From an uncultured bacterium (GTDB lineage Bacteria > Cyanobacteriota > Vampirovibrionia > Gastranaerophilales > Gastranaerophilaceae), in assembly GCA_902797965.1 (NCBI GenBank), contig CADBUY010000016.1, positions 4,392-45,822 of the forward strand: a stretch of 41,431 nt of DNA. The letters are read 5' to 3'. This document shows positions 9,183 to 16,603 of the stretch, in pieces. The notes beneath the pieces were generated by a model. The model searched no databases and was not told the origin of the DNA. It saw only the letters and a list, made by a program, of their open reading frames with translations. Made by a program: the position numbers and the translations under genes. The first letter of the stretch is position 1. Each line of letters opens with the position of its first letter.

Positions 9183-10539
9183 CAACACTTTCAACATGAT
9201 ATGTATGCGGAAACATATCGAACGGCTGAATATATTCAACCTTAGCACCGTGTTCAATAAGGTATTTTAAATCTCTTGCTAAAGTTGCAGGATTGCAAGA
9301 AACATAGATTATCTTATCACGAGTGAGTTTAAGCGCATAATCAAGGCTGTTAACGGAACACCCTTTCCTTGGCGGATCAAGTATTGTTACTTGGAATTGA
9401 CGTCCCAATAGTGTTTCTTTAGAGAAAAATTGACCTGCATCGCCTGAATGGAACTCAATATTATTAATATCGTTTTCTTTTGCTACAATCTTAGCTAATT
9501 CTACAGAATCCTCAACCTCCTCAATGCTGACAACTTTTGATGCAATATCAGACAAGCAGATTCCAAAAGCTGTAATGCCTGCATAAGCATCAAGGATAGA
9601 CGGTTTATCAAAATTGTTTTTTATGTAATCTTTTATGTATCTAAAAATATTATCTGCAGTAGCAGGATTAACCTGAAAGAAAGTTTTTGCGCCAATCTTG
9701 AAAGTTTTATCACATAAATTTTCTTCTACAAAATCAAAACCTGATACAAATTCTGTTATTTCACCTAATATCAAGTTAGTTTTTTTGTTATTAATATTAA
9801 CTCCGACGCCACAAACAGAATCAAAGTCAGAATATAAATTTTCGGCTAATTGTTTTACTTTTTTAGAAATCTTACCAGCATTAACTACTAATAAAACAAG
9901 ATATTTATTAAAAGCACGTGAAGCTCTTATTACAACATGTCTTAATTCACCATTATGAGACTTTTCATTATAACCGGATATACCAAGTTTTTGAGCATTT
10001 TCTCTTATATATTCTATAATTTTGTCACATTCAGACGGCTGTATTGGACAATGTTTTATATTAACTAATTCATGCGAGCCTGTCTTATAATAACCGGCAA
10101 GAATACGTCTTGATTCCTTTGTTTGTCCTATCGGATATTGAATTTTATGCCTATATTCCTTTATAATTGGTGATGCTACAACATTCCTGACCTCTATATT
10201 TGAAGAACAAATTGACCTCATTGCGTCCTGAACAATTTCTTTTTTATATCTCAGCTGAGCTTCGTAATCAATATATTGTAATTGACAGGCACCACACACC
10301 TTTTGCATCTTACAAAAAGGTTCAACCCTGTTAGATGATGGCTCAACAAATTCAATAACATCAGCATTTGCGTAACTTTTATTTTTTTTACAAATCTTAA
10401 CCTTTACTACATCGCCAGGGCAAGTATTCGGGACAAAAACAACATAACCATCAAGTTTAGCAATGCCCAAACCCAAATTAGATAATTTTTCAATTTCTAA
10501 AGTTAATTCATCAGGAATGTCATTTTTATTTATTTGCAT
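9130..10539 (-). CDS. rlmD: 23S rRNA (uracil-C5)-methyltransferase, RlmD/TrmA family
   Basis: SAM-dependent enzyme that methylates C5 of a uracil in rRNA (U1939 for E. coli RlmD); related enzymes act on U747 or tRNA U54. An N-terminal TRAM-type RNA-binding domain covers about 10-68. The [4Fe-4S] cysteines are C76, C82, C85 and C164. The C-terminal methyltransferase domain has LDAYAGITAFG, the DPPRKG motif, and the nucleophile C415 in YVSCNPATLARDL. The 469-residue length is normal. The ATG overlaps the stop of the exonuclease gene by 10 bp (coupling). The 11 or so residues after VESVAIIDL extend past the usual end, and it is this extension that overlaps the convergent lipM-like gene. The exact RNA target is inferred. 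Confidence 0.88.
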   Translation of the reverse strand: MQINKNDIPDELTLEIEKLSNLGLGIAKLDGYVVFVPNTCPGDVVKVKICKKNKSYANADVIEFVEPSSNRVEPFCKMQKVCGACQLQYIDYEAQLRYKKEIVQDAMRSICSSNIEVRNVVASPIIKEYRHKIQYPIGQTKESRRILAGYYKTGSHELVNIKHCPIQPSECDKIIEYIRENAQKLGISGYNEKSHNGELRHVVIRASRAFNKYLVLLVVNAGKISKKVKQLAENLYSDFDSVCGVGVNINNKKTNLILGEITEFVSGFDFVEENLCDKTFKIGAKTFFQVNPATADNIFRYIKDYIKNNFDKPSILDAYAGITAFGICLSDIASKVVSIEEVEDSVELAKIVAKENDINNIEFHSGDAGQFFSKETLLGRQFQVTILDPPRKGCSVNSLDYALKLTRDKIIYVSCNPATLARDLKYLIEHGAKVEYIQPFDMFPHTYHVESVAIIDLKNVQIPEQKLPY

Positions 10540-11447
10540 GGCTTAATAACTTGTATATTTCTTGTTTCTGAGATTTCTTGACGAGCATCACGTATAATTT
10601 CTTTATACTCTTCTGAAAGACTTAAACCGTTGCATAACCTGTCAATAAATCCATTGTTAACTTTTACTGCTTTTTCTAATGCACCTACATCTTCCAGAAC
10701 CTGTTTTATATCAGCCAAATCATAACCGAAAGATTGTTTTGACTGATAAATCATCATCTCGCCGGTTTCTGCAACAAGAGGTTCTCCGCCCAAGTCAAAG
10801 TGGAGCTTAAATACAGATTTTAAATCCTGAAGTTCAGCTTGCATTGTCGCTATACTTTGTTGAATTCTAAGATATCTGTCAAAAAGATAATCAACATTTT
10901 TTAACTGTTTTTTCTGCCAATCAAGTTTTTGAAGATAAAGCTTTTTAAGTTTCGGATATGCAAGAGCAAGTCCCATTGTATCAGCCATTGCTCTATGATG
11001 GTTAGTTAAATCAACTTTAAACCTGTGTGTAAGAGCTTCCAGGCCATGAGATTCCAGTTCCGGTGCAATCTCTTTAAACATCATTTGAGAATCTATTCTG
11101 GGATTTTCTAATTTTTCACCAAATACTCTTAACTTTGCCTCATTAAGGAATGAATAATCAAAAATAGCATTATGGGCTACAATGGGATAATCACCTATAA
11201 ATTCTAATATTTTAGGCAATGCTTCTTCTTCAGAGGGAGCATCTTCTACCATATCCTGAGTTATTCCATGAACTGCTATACTTGATTTTCTTATATGCTG
11301 ATGCGGATTAATGAGGGTCTGAAATTCATTTTTAATCTTTCCGTTCTCCAGTCTTACTGCCGCAAACTCAATAATGCGTTCTCTTGTATAATCAAGACCG
11401 GTTGTTTCCGTATCTAATACGATTTCTATTTCTTTTTTTCTAGGCAT
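10530..11447 (-). CDS. DnaQ-like DEDDh 3'-5' exonuclease
   Basis: An exonuclease of the DNA polymerase III epsilon/RNase T type. All catalytic residues of the DEDDh class are visible: D12 and E14 (VLDTETTGL), D97 (AHNAIFDYSF), H151 and D156 (HRAMADT). The nuclease domain ends near residue 170. The remaining 135 residues are a helical, Leu/Lys-rich domain unlike epsilon's polymerase-binding tail, so a role in repair or RNA processing is as likely as proofreading. AGAGGA precedes the ATG by about nine bases. It is the upstream gene of a coupled pair with rlmD. Confidence 0.88.
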   Translation of the reverse strand: MPRKKEIEIVLDTETTGLDYTRERIIEFAAVRLENGKIKNEFQTLINPHQHIRKSSIAVHGITQDMVEDAPSEEEALPKILEFIGDYPIVAHNAIFDYSFLNEAKLRVFGEKLENPRIDSQMMFKEIAPELESHGLEALTHRFKVDLTNHHRAMADTMGLALAYPKLKKLYLQKLDWQKKQLKNVDYLFDRYLRIQQSIATMQAELQDLKSVFKLHFDLGGEPLVAETGEMMIYQSKQSFGYDLADIKQVLEDVGALEKAVKVNNGFIDRLCNGLSLSEEYKEIIRDARQEISETRNIQVIKPCK

Positions 11448-11523
11448 TTTGCATTTTCCTCTTTAACACCTTTTTTCGGGTAACATAACATTTTCAGGAT
11501 ATACTTACCCCTCCACTCATTAG

Positions 11524-11529
11524 TATAAT
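11524..11529 (+). promoter_or_regulatory. putative -10 box for trxA
   Basis: A perfect TATAAT about 59 bp before the thioredoxin start, in the divergent gap between the exonuclease and trxA. A matching -35 is not obvious (ATACTT about 11501). Confidence 0.4.
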
Positions 11530-11587
11530 AGCATAAATCATGAAAATATGGTAATATTAAGAAAAGAAAGTTAAGAAGGAGCGAATT

Positions 11588-11905
11588 ATGGTTCAAAAAA
11601 TTGATGTTAATAATTTTGAAGAAGAAGTTCTAAAAAGCGGAAAAATAACAATTCTGGATTTTTACGCAGATTGGTGCGGTCCATGCAGAAAATTATCACC
11701 AATCATGGATGAGATTGAGCAAGAACTATCAGATAAAGTAAAATTTACAAAAACAAATACGGATGAAAATGTAGAACTGGCTCAAAATTTTCAGATTAGC
11801 GGAATTCCAACATTACTTTTATTTAAAGACGGACAGGTTGTTGAACGTATGGTCGGATTAATGCCTAAAAATTCTATTATTACAAATATTGAAAGATATT
11901 TATAA
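11588..11905 (+). CDS. trxA: thioredoxin
   Basis: A 105-residue cytoplasmic disulfide reductase with the classic active site WCGPC (C30 and C33). The upstream D25 is in LDFYADWCGPC, and the cis-proline loop is GIPTLLLFKDG. Length and fold are standard for thioredoxin 1. AGAAGGAG lies eight bases before the ATG. It stands alone between the divergent exonuclease/rlmD pair and the tRNA-Ile gene. No reductase partner gene is nearby. Confidence 0.96.
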   Translation: MVQKIDVNNFEEEVLKSGKITILDFYADWCGPCRKLSPIMDEIEQELSDKVKFTKTNTDENVELAQNFQISGIPTLLLFKDGQVVERMVGLMPKNSIITNIERYL

Positions 11906-11959
11906 TATAAAAGCATAAAAACTATTGATTTTAAAATTTGTCCATGTTAAATTATAAAT

Positions 11960-12009
11960 TGCCGGATGAATAGCGGACTGAGAGTATTTACTCCAAACGC
12001 TTTTCGGCA
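11960..12009 (+). other. nested inverted repeat upstream of tRNA-Ile
   Basis: A 50-nt segment pairs end to end: TGCCG (11960) with CGGCA (12005), AGCG with CGCT, and GAGTA with TACTC around a two-base loop. It lies between trxA and the tRNA. It may end trxA transcription (no T run follows), be part of the tRNA leader, or be a small structured RNA. Confidence 0.45.
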
Positions 12010-12023
12010 GTATATATGGCTAT

Positions 12024-12097
<74 letters not shown>

Positions 12098-12100
12098 TAT

Positions 12101-12129
12101 AAAAAAGACTCCGCAAAGGGGTCTTTTTT
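12101..12129 (+). terminator. terminator of tRNA-Ile
   Basis: A6-GACTCC, loop GCAAA, GGGGTC-T6: a 12-bp stem with one G-U pair and a T run, immediately after the tRNA. Confidence 0.9.
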
Positions 12130-12163
12130 ATTGCATTGGACTCTCACGCATTGTCTTTCGACA

Positions 12164-12247
12164 ATGGGTATAGGTTTTCAGGACAGTTGTGATGGGTATA
12201 ACCTTTCCGGACAGTTTGGATGGGACTTTTGTCGTAAGTATGCCTAT
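12164..12247 (+). repeat. three 28-bp-spaced direct repeats at the element left end
   Basis: ATGGG begins at 12164, 12192 and 12220, exactly 28 bp apart. The first two units share GTATA-N8-GGACAGTT (12168 and 12196); the third keeps only the start. A small hairpin (CATTGTC, TTTC, GACAATG; 12149-12166) abuts the first unit. Arrays like this at a transposon end are normally transposase binding sites. Confidence 0.6.
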
Positions 12248-12297
12248 TTAATGGCGATAGAGGCAGATTTATAGTCTTGAGATGTACCGGACTATTC

Positions 12298-12423
12298 TTG
12301 CACTTTTGTCCTAATTTTTGCACTATTTTGCACCAATATTTTGTGTTTTTAGTATTTCTCATGCCTTAAAATACTAATATGTTTGAACATTCACCCTGTG
12401 CAATAAAGTGCAACATAGTGCAA
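12298..12423. promoter_or_regulatory. inverted array of six TTGCAC/GTGCAA hexamers in 10-bp register
   Basis: TTGCAC occurs at 12298, 12318 and 12328; its reverse complement GTGCAA occurs at 12398, 12408 and 12418. All six starts fall on the same 10-bp phase, so all sites face one side of the helix. Between the two arms is a further inverted repeat, TTAGTATTT (12349) and AAATACTAA (12369). The inner hexamer pairs are centred at 12365.5 and the inner repeat at 12363. Position upstream of the transposase suggests an operator or a Mu-like internal enhancer. Confidence 0.65.
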
Positions 12424-12493
12424 AAATAATTTATCTTTTAGTTTGATATGTGTCGAAATGTCTCTGAGATTAAGATGCGTGAGCCGGTGTGAA

Positions 12494-12602
12494 GTGCCGG
12501 TGTCGGCTTGCCCACCCCGCAGATGGCGGGGACAGGGGGCAAGACGAGCTGGGCACGAAACACTACGATGCCGCCGTTTCAAATCTGTGATTTGACAGGC
12601 GG
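12494..12602 (+). other. two strong GC-rich hairpins in the transposase leader
   Basis: Hairpin one (12494-12556) is nested: GTGCC with GGCAC, CTTGCCC with GGGCAAG, and CCCCGC with GCGGGG around loop AGATG. Hairpin two (12571-12602) pairs CCGCC with GGCGG and TCAAATC with GATTTGA around TGT. No T run follows either, so they are not ordinary terminators. The segment is far richer in GC than its surroundings and lies 69 bp before the transposase start. Confidence 0.55.
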
Positions 12603-12670
12603 AAAAGAGATAAAGGACTTGATGTTTCCGAGACAAAGAGCGATTAATGTGTGTATAAAGGAATACGCAC

Positions 12671-14302
12671 ATGGCAGAATTTACTACCGAAAAATGTAAA
12701 AAAATAGCTTTAGCAAGACTTGATATCGTTCATCAATGGCTTAATTTTAGAAAGCAATCTCAAAACAAACTTCAAGCTGATTATGATTTTGTGAAGTTGC
12801 ATAATACATCAAACTCTCACTTATTTGAGATTTTAGGCAAAATATCTCGCGGAAGTTTGCACCGCTGGTATGTGATGCTAAACGGAACGGAAGATTATTC
12901 AAAACTCTTGCCACAGTATAATTACAGCAGTGTTAATGATTATAGAACTGTATTAAATGATGAAGAAATAAAGATATTTATGGGTTTGCTTTTACATCCG
13001 AACAGATTATCAATCGGCAAAGCTATCGCTCTTACAAAATACAAACTAAAAGAACAAGGTCAGAATTTCATTCCTGCGGATATTACATTCAGGCGTTATG
13101 CAAAATGGTTTAAAAACAATAATTACGATAAATGGCTTCTTGCTCGTGACGGAGAAAAAGCACTATCGGATAAAGTTGAACCATACATAAAACGTGATGC
13201 AAGTTTACTTGAAGTTGGGGATATTCTCGTAGCCGATGGACATAAATTAGCATTTCAAGTAATAAACCCATTTACAGGCAAACCTTGCCGAGCAACATTA
13301 GTAGGATTCTTGGATTGGAAATCAACAGCACTAGTCGGTTATGAAATAATGCTTGAAGAAAATACTCAGTGCATAGCAAGTGCCCTGCGTAACGCAATAA
13401 TCAATCTTGATATAATACCGAAAGTTGTGTATCAGGATAACGGCAGAGCTTTTCGGGCAAAGTACTTTACAGATGACAGAGGATTTACCGAACTTGGCTT
13501 TCAGGGATTGTATTCAAAACTCGGAATAGAAACAGTTTTTGCAAGACCATATAATGCAAGAGCAAAAGTAATTGAAAGATTTTTTAAAGAATTTCAAGAA
13601 GGTTTTGAAAAATTATTACCAAGTTATATAGGTTCATCAATAAATAACAAACCTTCCTATATGATGCGAAATGAGAAGTTTCATAAAAATCTTCATAACG
13701 AATATATTCCGACAATAGAAGAATCAATAAAAATGATTGATATGTGGCTGAATTTTAAGAACTCGCAGCCTTGTCCGAATGCTCCGGATAAAACAATAGC
13801 AGAAGTTTTATCCGAAAGAAAACGACAGAATATTGATATAAATACGCTTGATGACTTGATGCTCGCAACTGAAGTTAAAACAATTCAACGAAATGGTATT
13901 AGGTTTTTAAACTGTGATTATTTTGATGAAAGGTTGTACGGCTTTAAAAGTAAAGTCTTGATAAAATATAATCTCTTTGACCTCACAAGTATTAAGGTTT
14001 ACACCCCAAAAAGCGAATATCTTTGCACTGCAGAACGAGTGACGGAAACTCATCCAATGGCAAAGTTACTTGGTAATGTCAAAGATTATGAAGATTACAA
14101 GCAGAAAATTGTAAGGCAAAGACAGTTAAAAAAGAAAACAGTTGAATCAGTAAAAAAGTATCTTCAATGCGAGGACATAAAGTTACTTGAAACCCAAATG
14201 GAACCTGCTGAAATTCAACCCCCGTTCAAAACGGATTCAAAAAGGGTTCAAACACTATTCAAAAATAATTCAGAAAAATATGAATATTTAATAAAAATAT
14301 GA
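12671..14302 (+). CDS. Mu-type DDE transposase (truncated at the C-terminus)
   Basis: A 543-residue integrase of the MuA/TnsB class that cuts and joins transposon ends. An N-terminal helix-rich DNA-binding part spans about 1-175. The RNase H-like catalytic core has D189 (LVADGH), D256 (VYQDNG) and E302 (KVIERFF); the D-D gap of 67 equals that of phage MuA. A beta-barrel-like and C-terminal Mu domain follows (about 395-500). AAAGGAA lies before the ATG. At the 3' end a 19-bp tandem duplication (14276-14313) shifts the frame into a TGA. With one copy the frame would run another 23 codons and overlap the ATPase start. In MuA and TnsB the extreme C-terminus contacts the ATPase, so activity may be impaired. 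Confidence 0.88.
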   Translation: MAEFTTEKCKKIALARLDIVHQWLNFRKQSQNKLQADYDFVKLHNTSNSHLFEILGKISRGSLHRWYVMLNGTEDYSKLLPQYNYSSVNDYRTVLNDEEIKIFMGLLLHPNRLSIGKAIALTKYKLKEQGQNFIPADITFRRYAKWFKNNNYDKWLLARDGEKALSDKVEPYIKRDASLLEVGDILVADGHKLAFQVINPFTGKPCRATLVGFLDWKSTALVGYEIMLEENTQCIASALRNAIINLDIIPKVVYQDNGRAFRAKYFTDDRGFTELGFQGLYSKLGIETVFARPYNARAKVIERFFKEFQEGFEKLLPSYIGSSINNKPSYMMRNEKFHKNLHNEYIPTIEESIKMIDMWLNFKNSQPCPNAPDKTIAEVLSERKRQNIDINTLDDLMLATEVKTIQRNGIRFLNCDYFDERLYGFKSKVLIKYNLFDLTSIKVYTPKSEYLCTAERVTETHPMAKLLGNVKDYEDYKQKIVRQRQLKKKTVESVKKYLQCEDIKLLETQMEPAEIQPPFKTDSKRVQTLFKNNSEKYEYLIKI

Positions 14303-14313
14303 ATATTTAATAA
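14276..14313 (+). repeat. 19-bp tandem duplication at the transposase stop
   Basis: AAATATGAATATTTAATAA occurs twice back to back (14276-14294 and 14295-14313). Nineteen is not a multiple of three, so the second copy changes the reading frame and creates the TGA at 14300-14302. Confidence 0.95.
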
Positions 14314-14376
14314 TCCATAATCCGCAAGACGAGTGGATAGAAAAATTTAAGCAAACAAAGGAGTACAGGCTTTTAT

Positions 14377-15057
14377 ATGAATAAGATTTTTGTAAAAACT
14401 ACTAATGTGAAAAACTTTATTGGACTTGTTGAAAATCTGATTAACAAACCGAAATATATTCCGAAAATGGGACTTGTTTTTGGTGAGCCGGGACTTGGAA
14501 AATCACAAACCGCTTTATGGCTTGCGTGTAAATATGATGGGATTTATCTTCGTGCATCAAACCTTATGACAGGTAGGTGGCTTTTGGAAGAAATGGTCAA
14601 AGAACTTGATGAAATTCCGAGATTTTTGACTTCTGATAATTTTAATATCGTGGTTAAAAAGCTGAAACAAAATCCGCAAGTGATTTTTATTGATGAAATT
14701 GATTACCTGATGAATAACTATAAATCTATCGAAACTCTTAGAGATATTCACGATGAAACCGGCTGCCCGATAATTTTTATCGGAATGAGTTTGGCACACA
14801 GAAAGCTCGAAAAATACAGACACCTTTATGACAGATTTTCAGAGATTTTAAAATTTGAAACTTTTGGAGTAAATGATATCGGGCAAATAATTAATCAATT
14901 GTCGGAAGTTCCATTTACCCCCTATGCTATTGAATATATCCACTCAAAATACAACAGATTCAGGCAAATTGTTCAACTTATTAATCAAATGGAAACATTT
15001 GCTAAAGACAATAACCTAACAGAAATTACAAAAGAAATTATGGAGCAGATTTTATGA
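14377..15057 (+). CDS. MuB/TnsC-like AAA+ ATPase of the transposon
   Basis: A 226-residue ATPase with Walker A GEPGLGKS (36-43) and Walker B VIFIDEID (102-109). This class binds target DNA as an ATP-dependent filament and delivers it to the transposase, and in Mu and Tn7 gives target immunity. It lacks the N-terminal HTH extension of MuB (312 residues), so in size it is closer to small TniB/TnsC-like proteins. AAAGGAG (14357-14363) lies about 13 bases before the ATG. The original transposase frame would have ended inside its first codons (stop at 14382-14384), implying translational coupling that the duplication has broken. The next gene overlaps its stop by 4 bp (ATGA). Confidence 0.88.
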   Translation: MNKIFVKTTNVKNFIGLVENLINKPKYIPKMGLVFGEPGLGKSQTALWLACKYDGIYLRASNLMTGRWLLEEMVKELDEIPRFLTSDNFNIVVKKLKQNPQVIFIDEIDYLMNNYKSIETLRDIHDETGCPIIFIGMSLAHRKLEKYRHLYDRFSEILKFETFGVNDIGQIINQLSEVPFTPYAIEYIHSKYNRFRQIVQLINQMETFAKDNNLTEITKEIMEQIL

Positions 15058-15608
15058 ACATAGAAAAATTAGCACGACATTTAAAAGAATTCACTCTTGA
15101 TGAAATTGAAATGACTGCTGAATGTGATTGTAAAACAGAACTTGAACAGCTTTTGAACGAGGGTAAATTGGTATTTGAACAAGGAAAATACAAAATTCCT
15201 GAAGAAAAACCTGACAATAATTTTGAATTATTTGTAATTCCAAAAAATAAAATTACTCCTATAAAAATTGAAGATGCTGTTGCATATTTTATGAAAAATT
15301 ATGTTAAAGAATATTGTAAATTCGAAACTTACAGGAACTATAATTCAATCTTTAATTTTAATATTTTACCATATTTAAAAGGCTATTTTCTTAATAATAT
15401 CGGTATTAATGAAATTAAAGTCGTTTACCATGCTTGTTTATCTAGAGGGTTAAAACCTCGCAGAATAAAAAACACGATGGCATTATTAAATCAACTTATA
15501 AAATATTATCAAAATCTTGGAATTATTGAAAAAACTTGCAATTTTCAAGTAAAAAGATTAACGGATAAAAACCAATTTAGTATTAACAGAATAATTTTTG
15601 AGGTATAA
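15054..15608 (+). CDS. transposon accessory protein with recombinase-like core-binding domain
   Basis: A 184-residue protein. Residues 1-55 look like a small winged-helix domain (KLARHLKEFTLDEIEM... KLVFEQGKYKI). Residues 75-165 resemble the SAM-like core-binding domain of tyrosine recombinases, with the pattern T/Y-R-x-Y, ILPYLKGYFL, SRGLKPRRIKNTMALLNQLI and YYQNLGII. The protein ends where a catalytic domain would begin, and no R-H-R-Y residues follow in any frame before the next gene. It is therefore more likely a DNA-binding accessory factor than a recombinase. Start by ATGA overlap with the ATPase gene; the next gene starts two bases after its stop. Family assignment is my pattern reading, not a search result. 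Confidence 0.65.
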   Translation: MNIEKLARHLKEFTLDEIEMTAECDCKTELEQLLNEGKLVFEQGKYKIPEEKPDNNFELFVIPKNKITPIKIEDAVAYFMKNYVKEYCKFETYRNYNSIFNFNILPYLKGYFLNNIGINEIKVVYHACLSRGLKPRRIKNTMALLNQLIKYYQNLGIIEKTCNFQVKRLTDKNQFSINRIIFEV

Positions 15609-15610
15609 AA

Positions 15611-16018
15611 ATGACAAAATTCAACCAACTGGCACAAGCCGAACATATGTATATTTATGACAAGAAATCTCTGGCGGAGATTGGAATGCAACTTGGACTT
15701 TCCCGCAGGATTTTGTTTTATTGGAAAAAAGAATACAACTGGGATAAAAAGCGGTTTGATGCTGAACATAACAAAGACAAATTTAGCGAAGAATTGCTTG
15801 ATTTTGCAAGAAAAATGATGAATAAAATTTCTGCAGACATTGATAACAATCAAAAAACTCTGCCTCCGGAAATGTATTCTTTGATAAATATTCTCAAAAA
15901 CGTTCCGCTTGTAAAACAGTACACAGATTCTCTGCAACCTCAACAAAAGGCGGAAAGGAAAGGTTTAACTCCAGATATTGTTAGACAAGTAGAGCGCGAA
16001 ATTTTGGGAATGGAATAA
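15611..16018 (+). CDS. small HTH protein, phage terminase small-subunit/DUF1804-like
   Basis: A 135-residue protein with an N-terminal helix-turn-helix (about 12-45). The segment MYIYDKKSLAEIGMQLGLSR followed by ILFYWKKEYNWDKKR is the pattern found in gpP-like terminase subunits and DUF1804 proteins of Mu-like phages. A helical domain follows (50-95), and the last 25 residues are charged. Its place at the end of the A-B-orf3 operon suggests either a leftover of a phage packaging gene or a DNA-binding accessory of the transposon. It is the last gene before the putative right-end motif. Confidence 0.65.
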   Translation: MTKFNQLAQAEHMYIYDKKSLAEIGMQLGLSRRILFYWKKEYNWDKKRFDAEHNKDKFSEELLDFARKMMNKISADIDNNQKTLPPEMYSLINILKNVPLVKQYTDSLQPQQKAERKGLTPDIVRQVEREILGME

Positions 16019-16024
16019 GTAAAA

Positions 16025-16042
16025 TGTCCAAATTTAATATAC
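16025..16042 (-). repeat. inverted copy of the left-end motif, putative right-end site
   Basis: TGTCC-AAATTTAA-TATAC is the reverse complement of GTATA-N8-GGACA, the motif of the two left-end units, with the same 8-bp gap and opposite orientation. It starts seven bases after the last element gene. Ten fixed bases match; the spacer does not. Confidence 0.45.
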
Positions 16043-16102
16043 TTTAAATGTAATGACGCATAAAAGAAGTTTTCTTACTTGGTTTTCCACTTGCTTATTG
16101 AA

Positions 16103-16600
16103 CTATTTAAAAATATTGCTAATGCGATTATCATATGAATCAAACTGCTTTTTATTTTCTTTTGCTATAGGTACAAAAGTTAATTGCTCCGGATGATTAT
16201 TAACTATAATATTTGATTTTTCTGTTACAATTTGGCTTTGTTCTTCTTCCCATTCTTGTCTTATTATATTTGTTCTTTCTTTTACTCTATCAAGTAAATC
16301 ATATTTTTTACTATTTTGTTCTTGATGAAGAGACTGTTCTGGTTCAATACCAAGTTTATTCAAAGATTTTATCAAATTTTCTATTGTTTGTGTTTTATTT
16401 CTATAATATTCACTTCCTCTAATTCTTATAAATTGCCATCCAATACGTTCTAAAATTGTTTGACGTTCCATATCTTCCCTAATTTTCTCGGCTCCGATAT
16501 GATATCGTTCACCATCACACTCAATTGCAATTTTTTTATCTTTATAAATGACCACCATATGATTGGTATTCTGCGGTGTGTAGAAGCTATACAGTAACAA
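16103..16600 (-). pseudogene. fragment of a helicase: C-terminal Vsr/DUF559-like nuclease domain
   Basis: About 165 codons whose first half matches the restriction-endonuclease-like domain at the C-terminus of large DNA2/NAM7-type superfamily I helicases (REase_MTES_1575 type). The core [11 protein letters not shown] supplies the catalytic Glu/Asp, followed by [16 protein letters not shown]. The helicase part is absent: upstream sequence runs straight into the tpsB stop three bases away. The only start is a TTG with no ribosome binding site. The rest (about residues 85-165) is a Gln/Glu-rich helical tail. The simplest reading is a deletion remnant next to the transposon. A small stand-alone nuclease is possible but less likely. 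Confidence 0.65.
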
Positions 16601-16603
16601 ATT

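Larger units (their letters stand above)
12164..16042 (+). mobile_element. compact Mu/Tn7-like transposon beside tRNA-Ile
   Basis: About 3.9 kb holding four plus-strand genes: DDE transposase, AAA+ ATPase, a core-binding-domain protein and a small HTH protein. I set the left limit at the first of the 28-bp-spaced repeats (12164) and the right limit at an inverted copy of the same GTATA-N8-GGACA motif (16025-16042), seven bases after the last stop. The exact terminal bases and any target duplication could not be read. No phage structural genes are present, so this is either a minimal transposon or the early end of a degraded Mu-like phage. The transposase C-terminus looks frameshifted, so mobility is doubtful. 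Confidence 0.6.

Noticed and set aside
12164..12423. CRISPR array
   Set aside because: The 28-bp-spaced units are contiguous without unique spacers and the hexamers are short and phased; no cas genes are present. They fit transposon end and operator sites instead.
15054..15608. Functional tyrosine integrase
   Set aside because: Only the core-binding-like domain is present; no catalytic Arg/His/Tyr region in any frame before the next gene.
12671..16018. CRISPR-associated transposon
   Set aside because: Transposase and ATPase are of the Mu/Tn7 type, but there is no TniQ-like protein recognised, no Cas effector and no repeat-spacer array.
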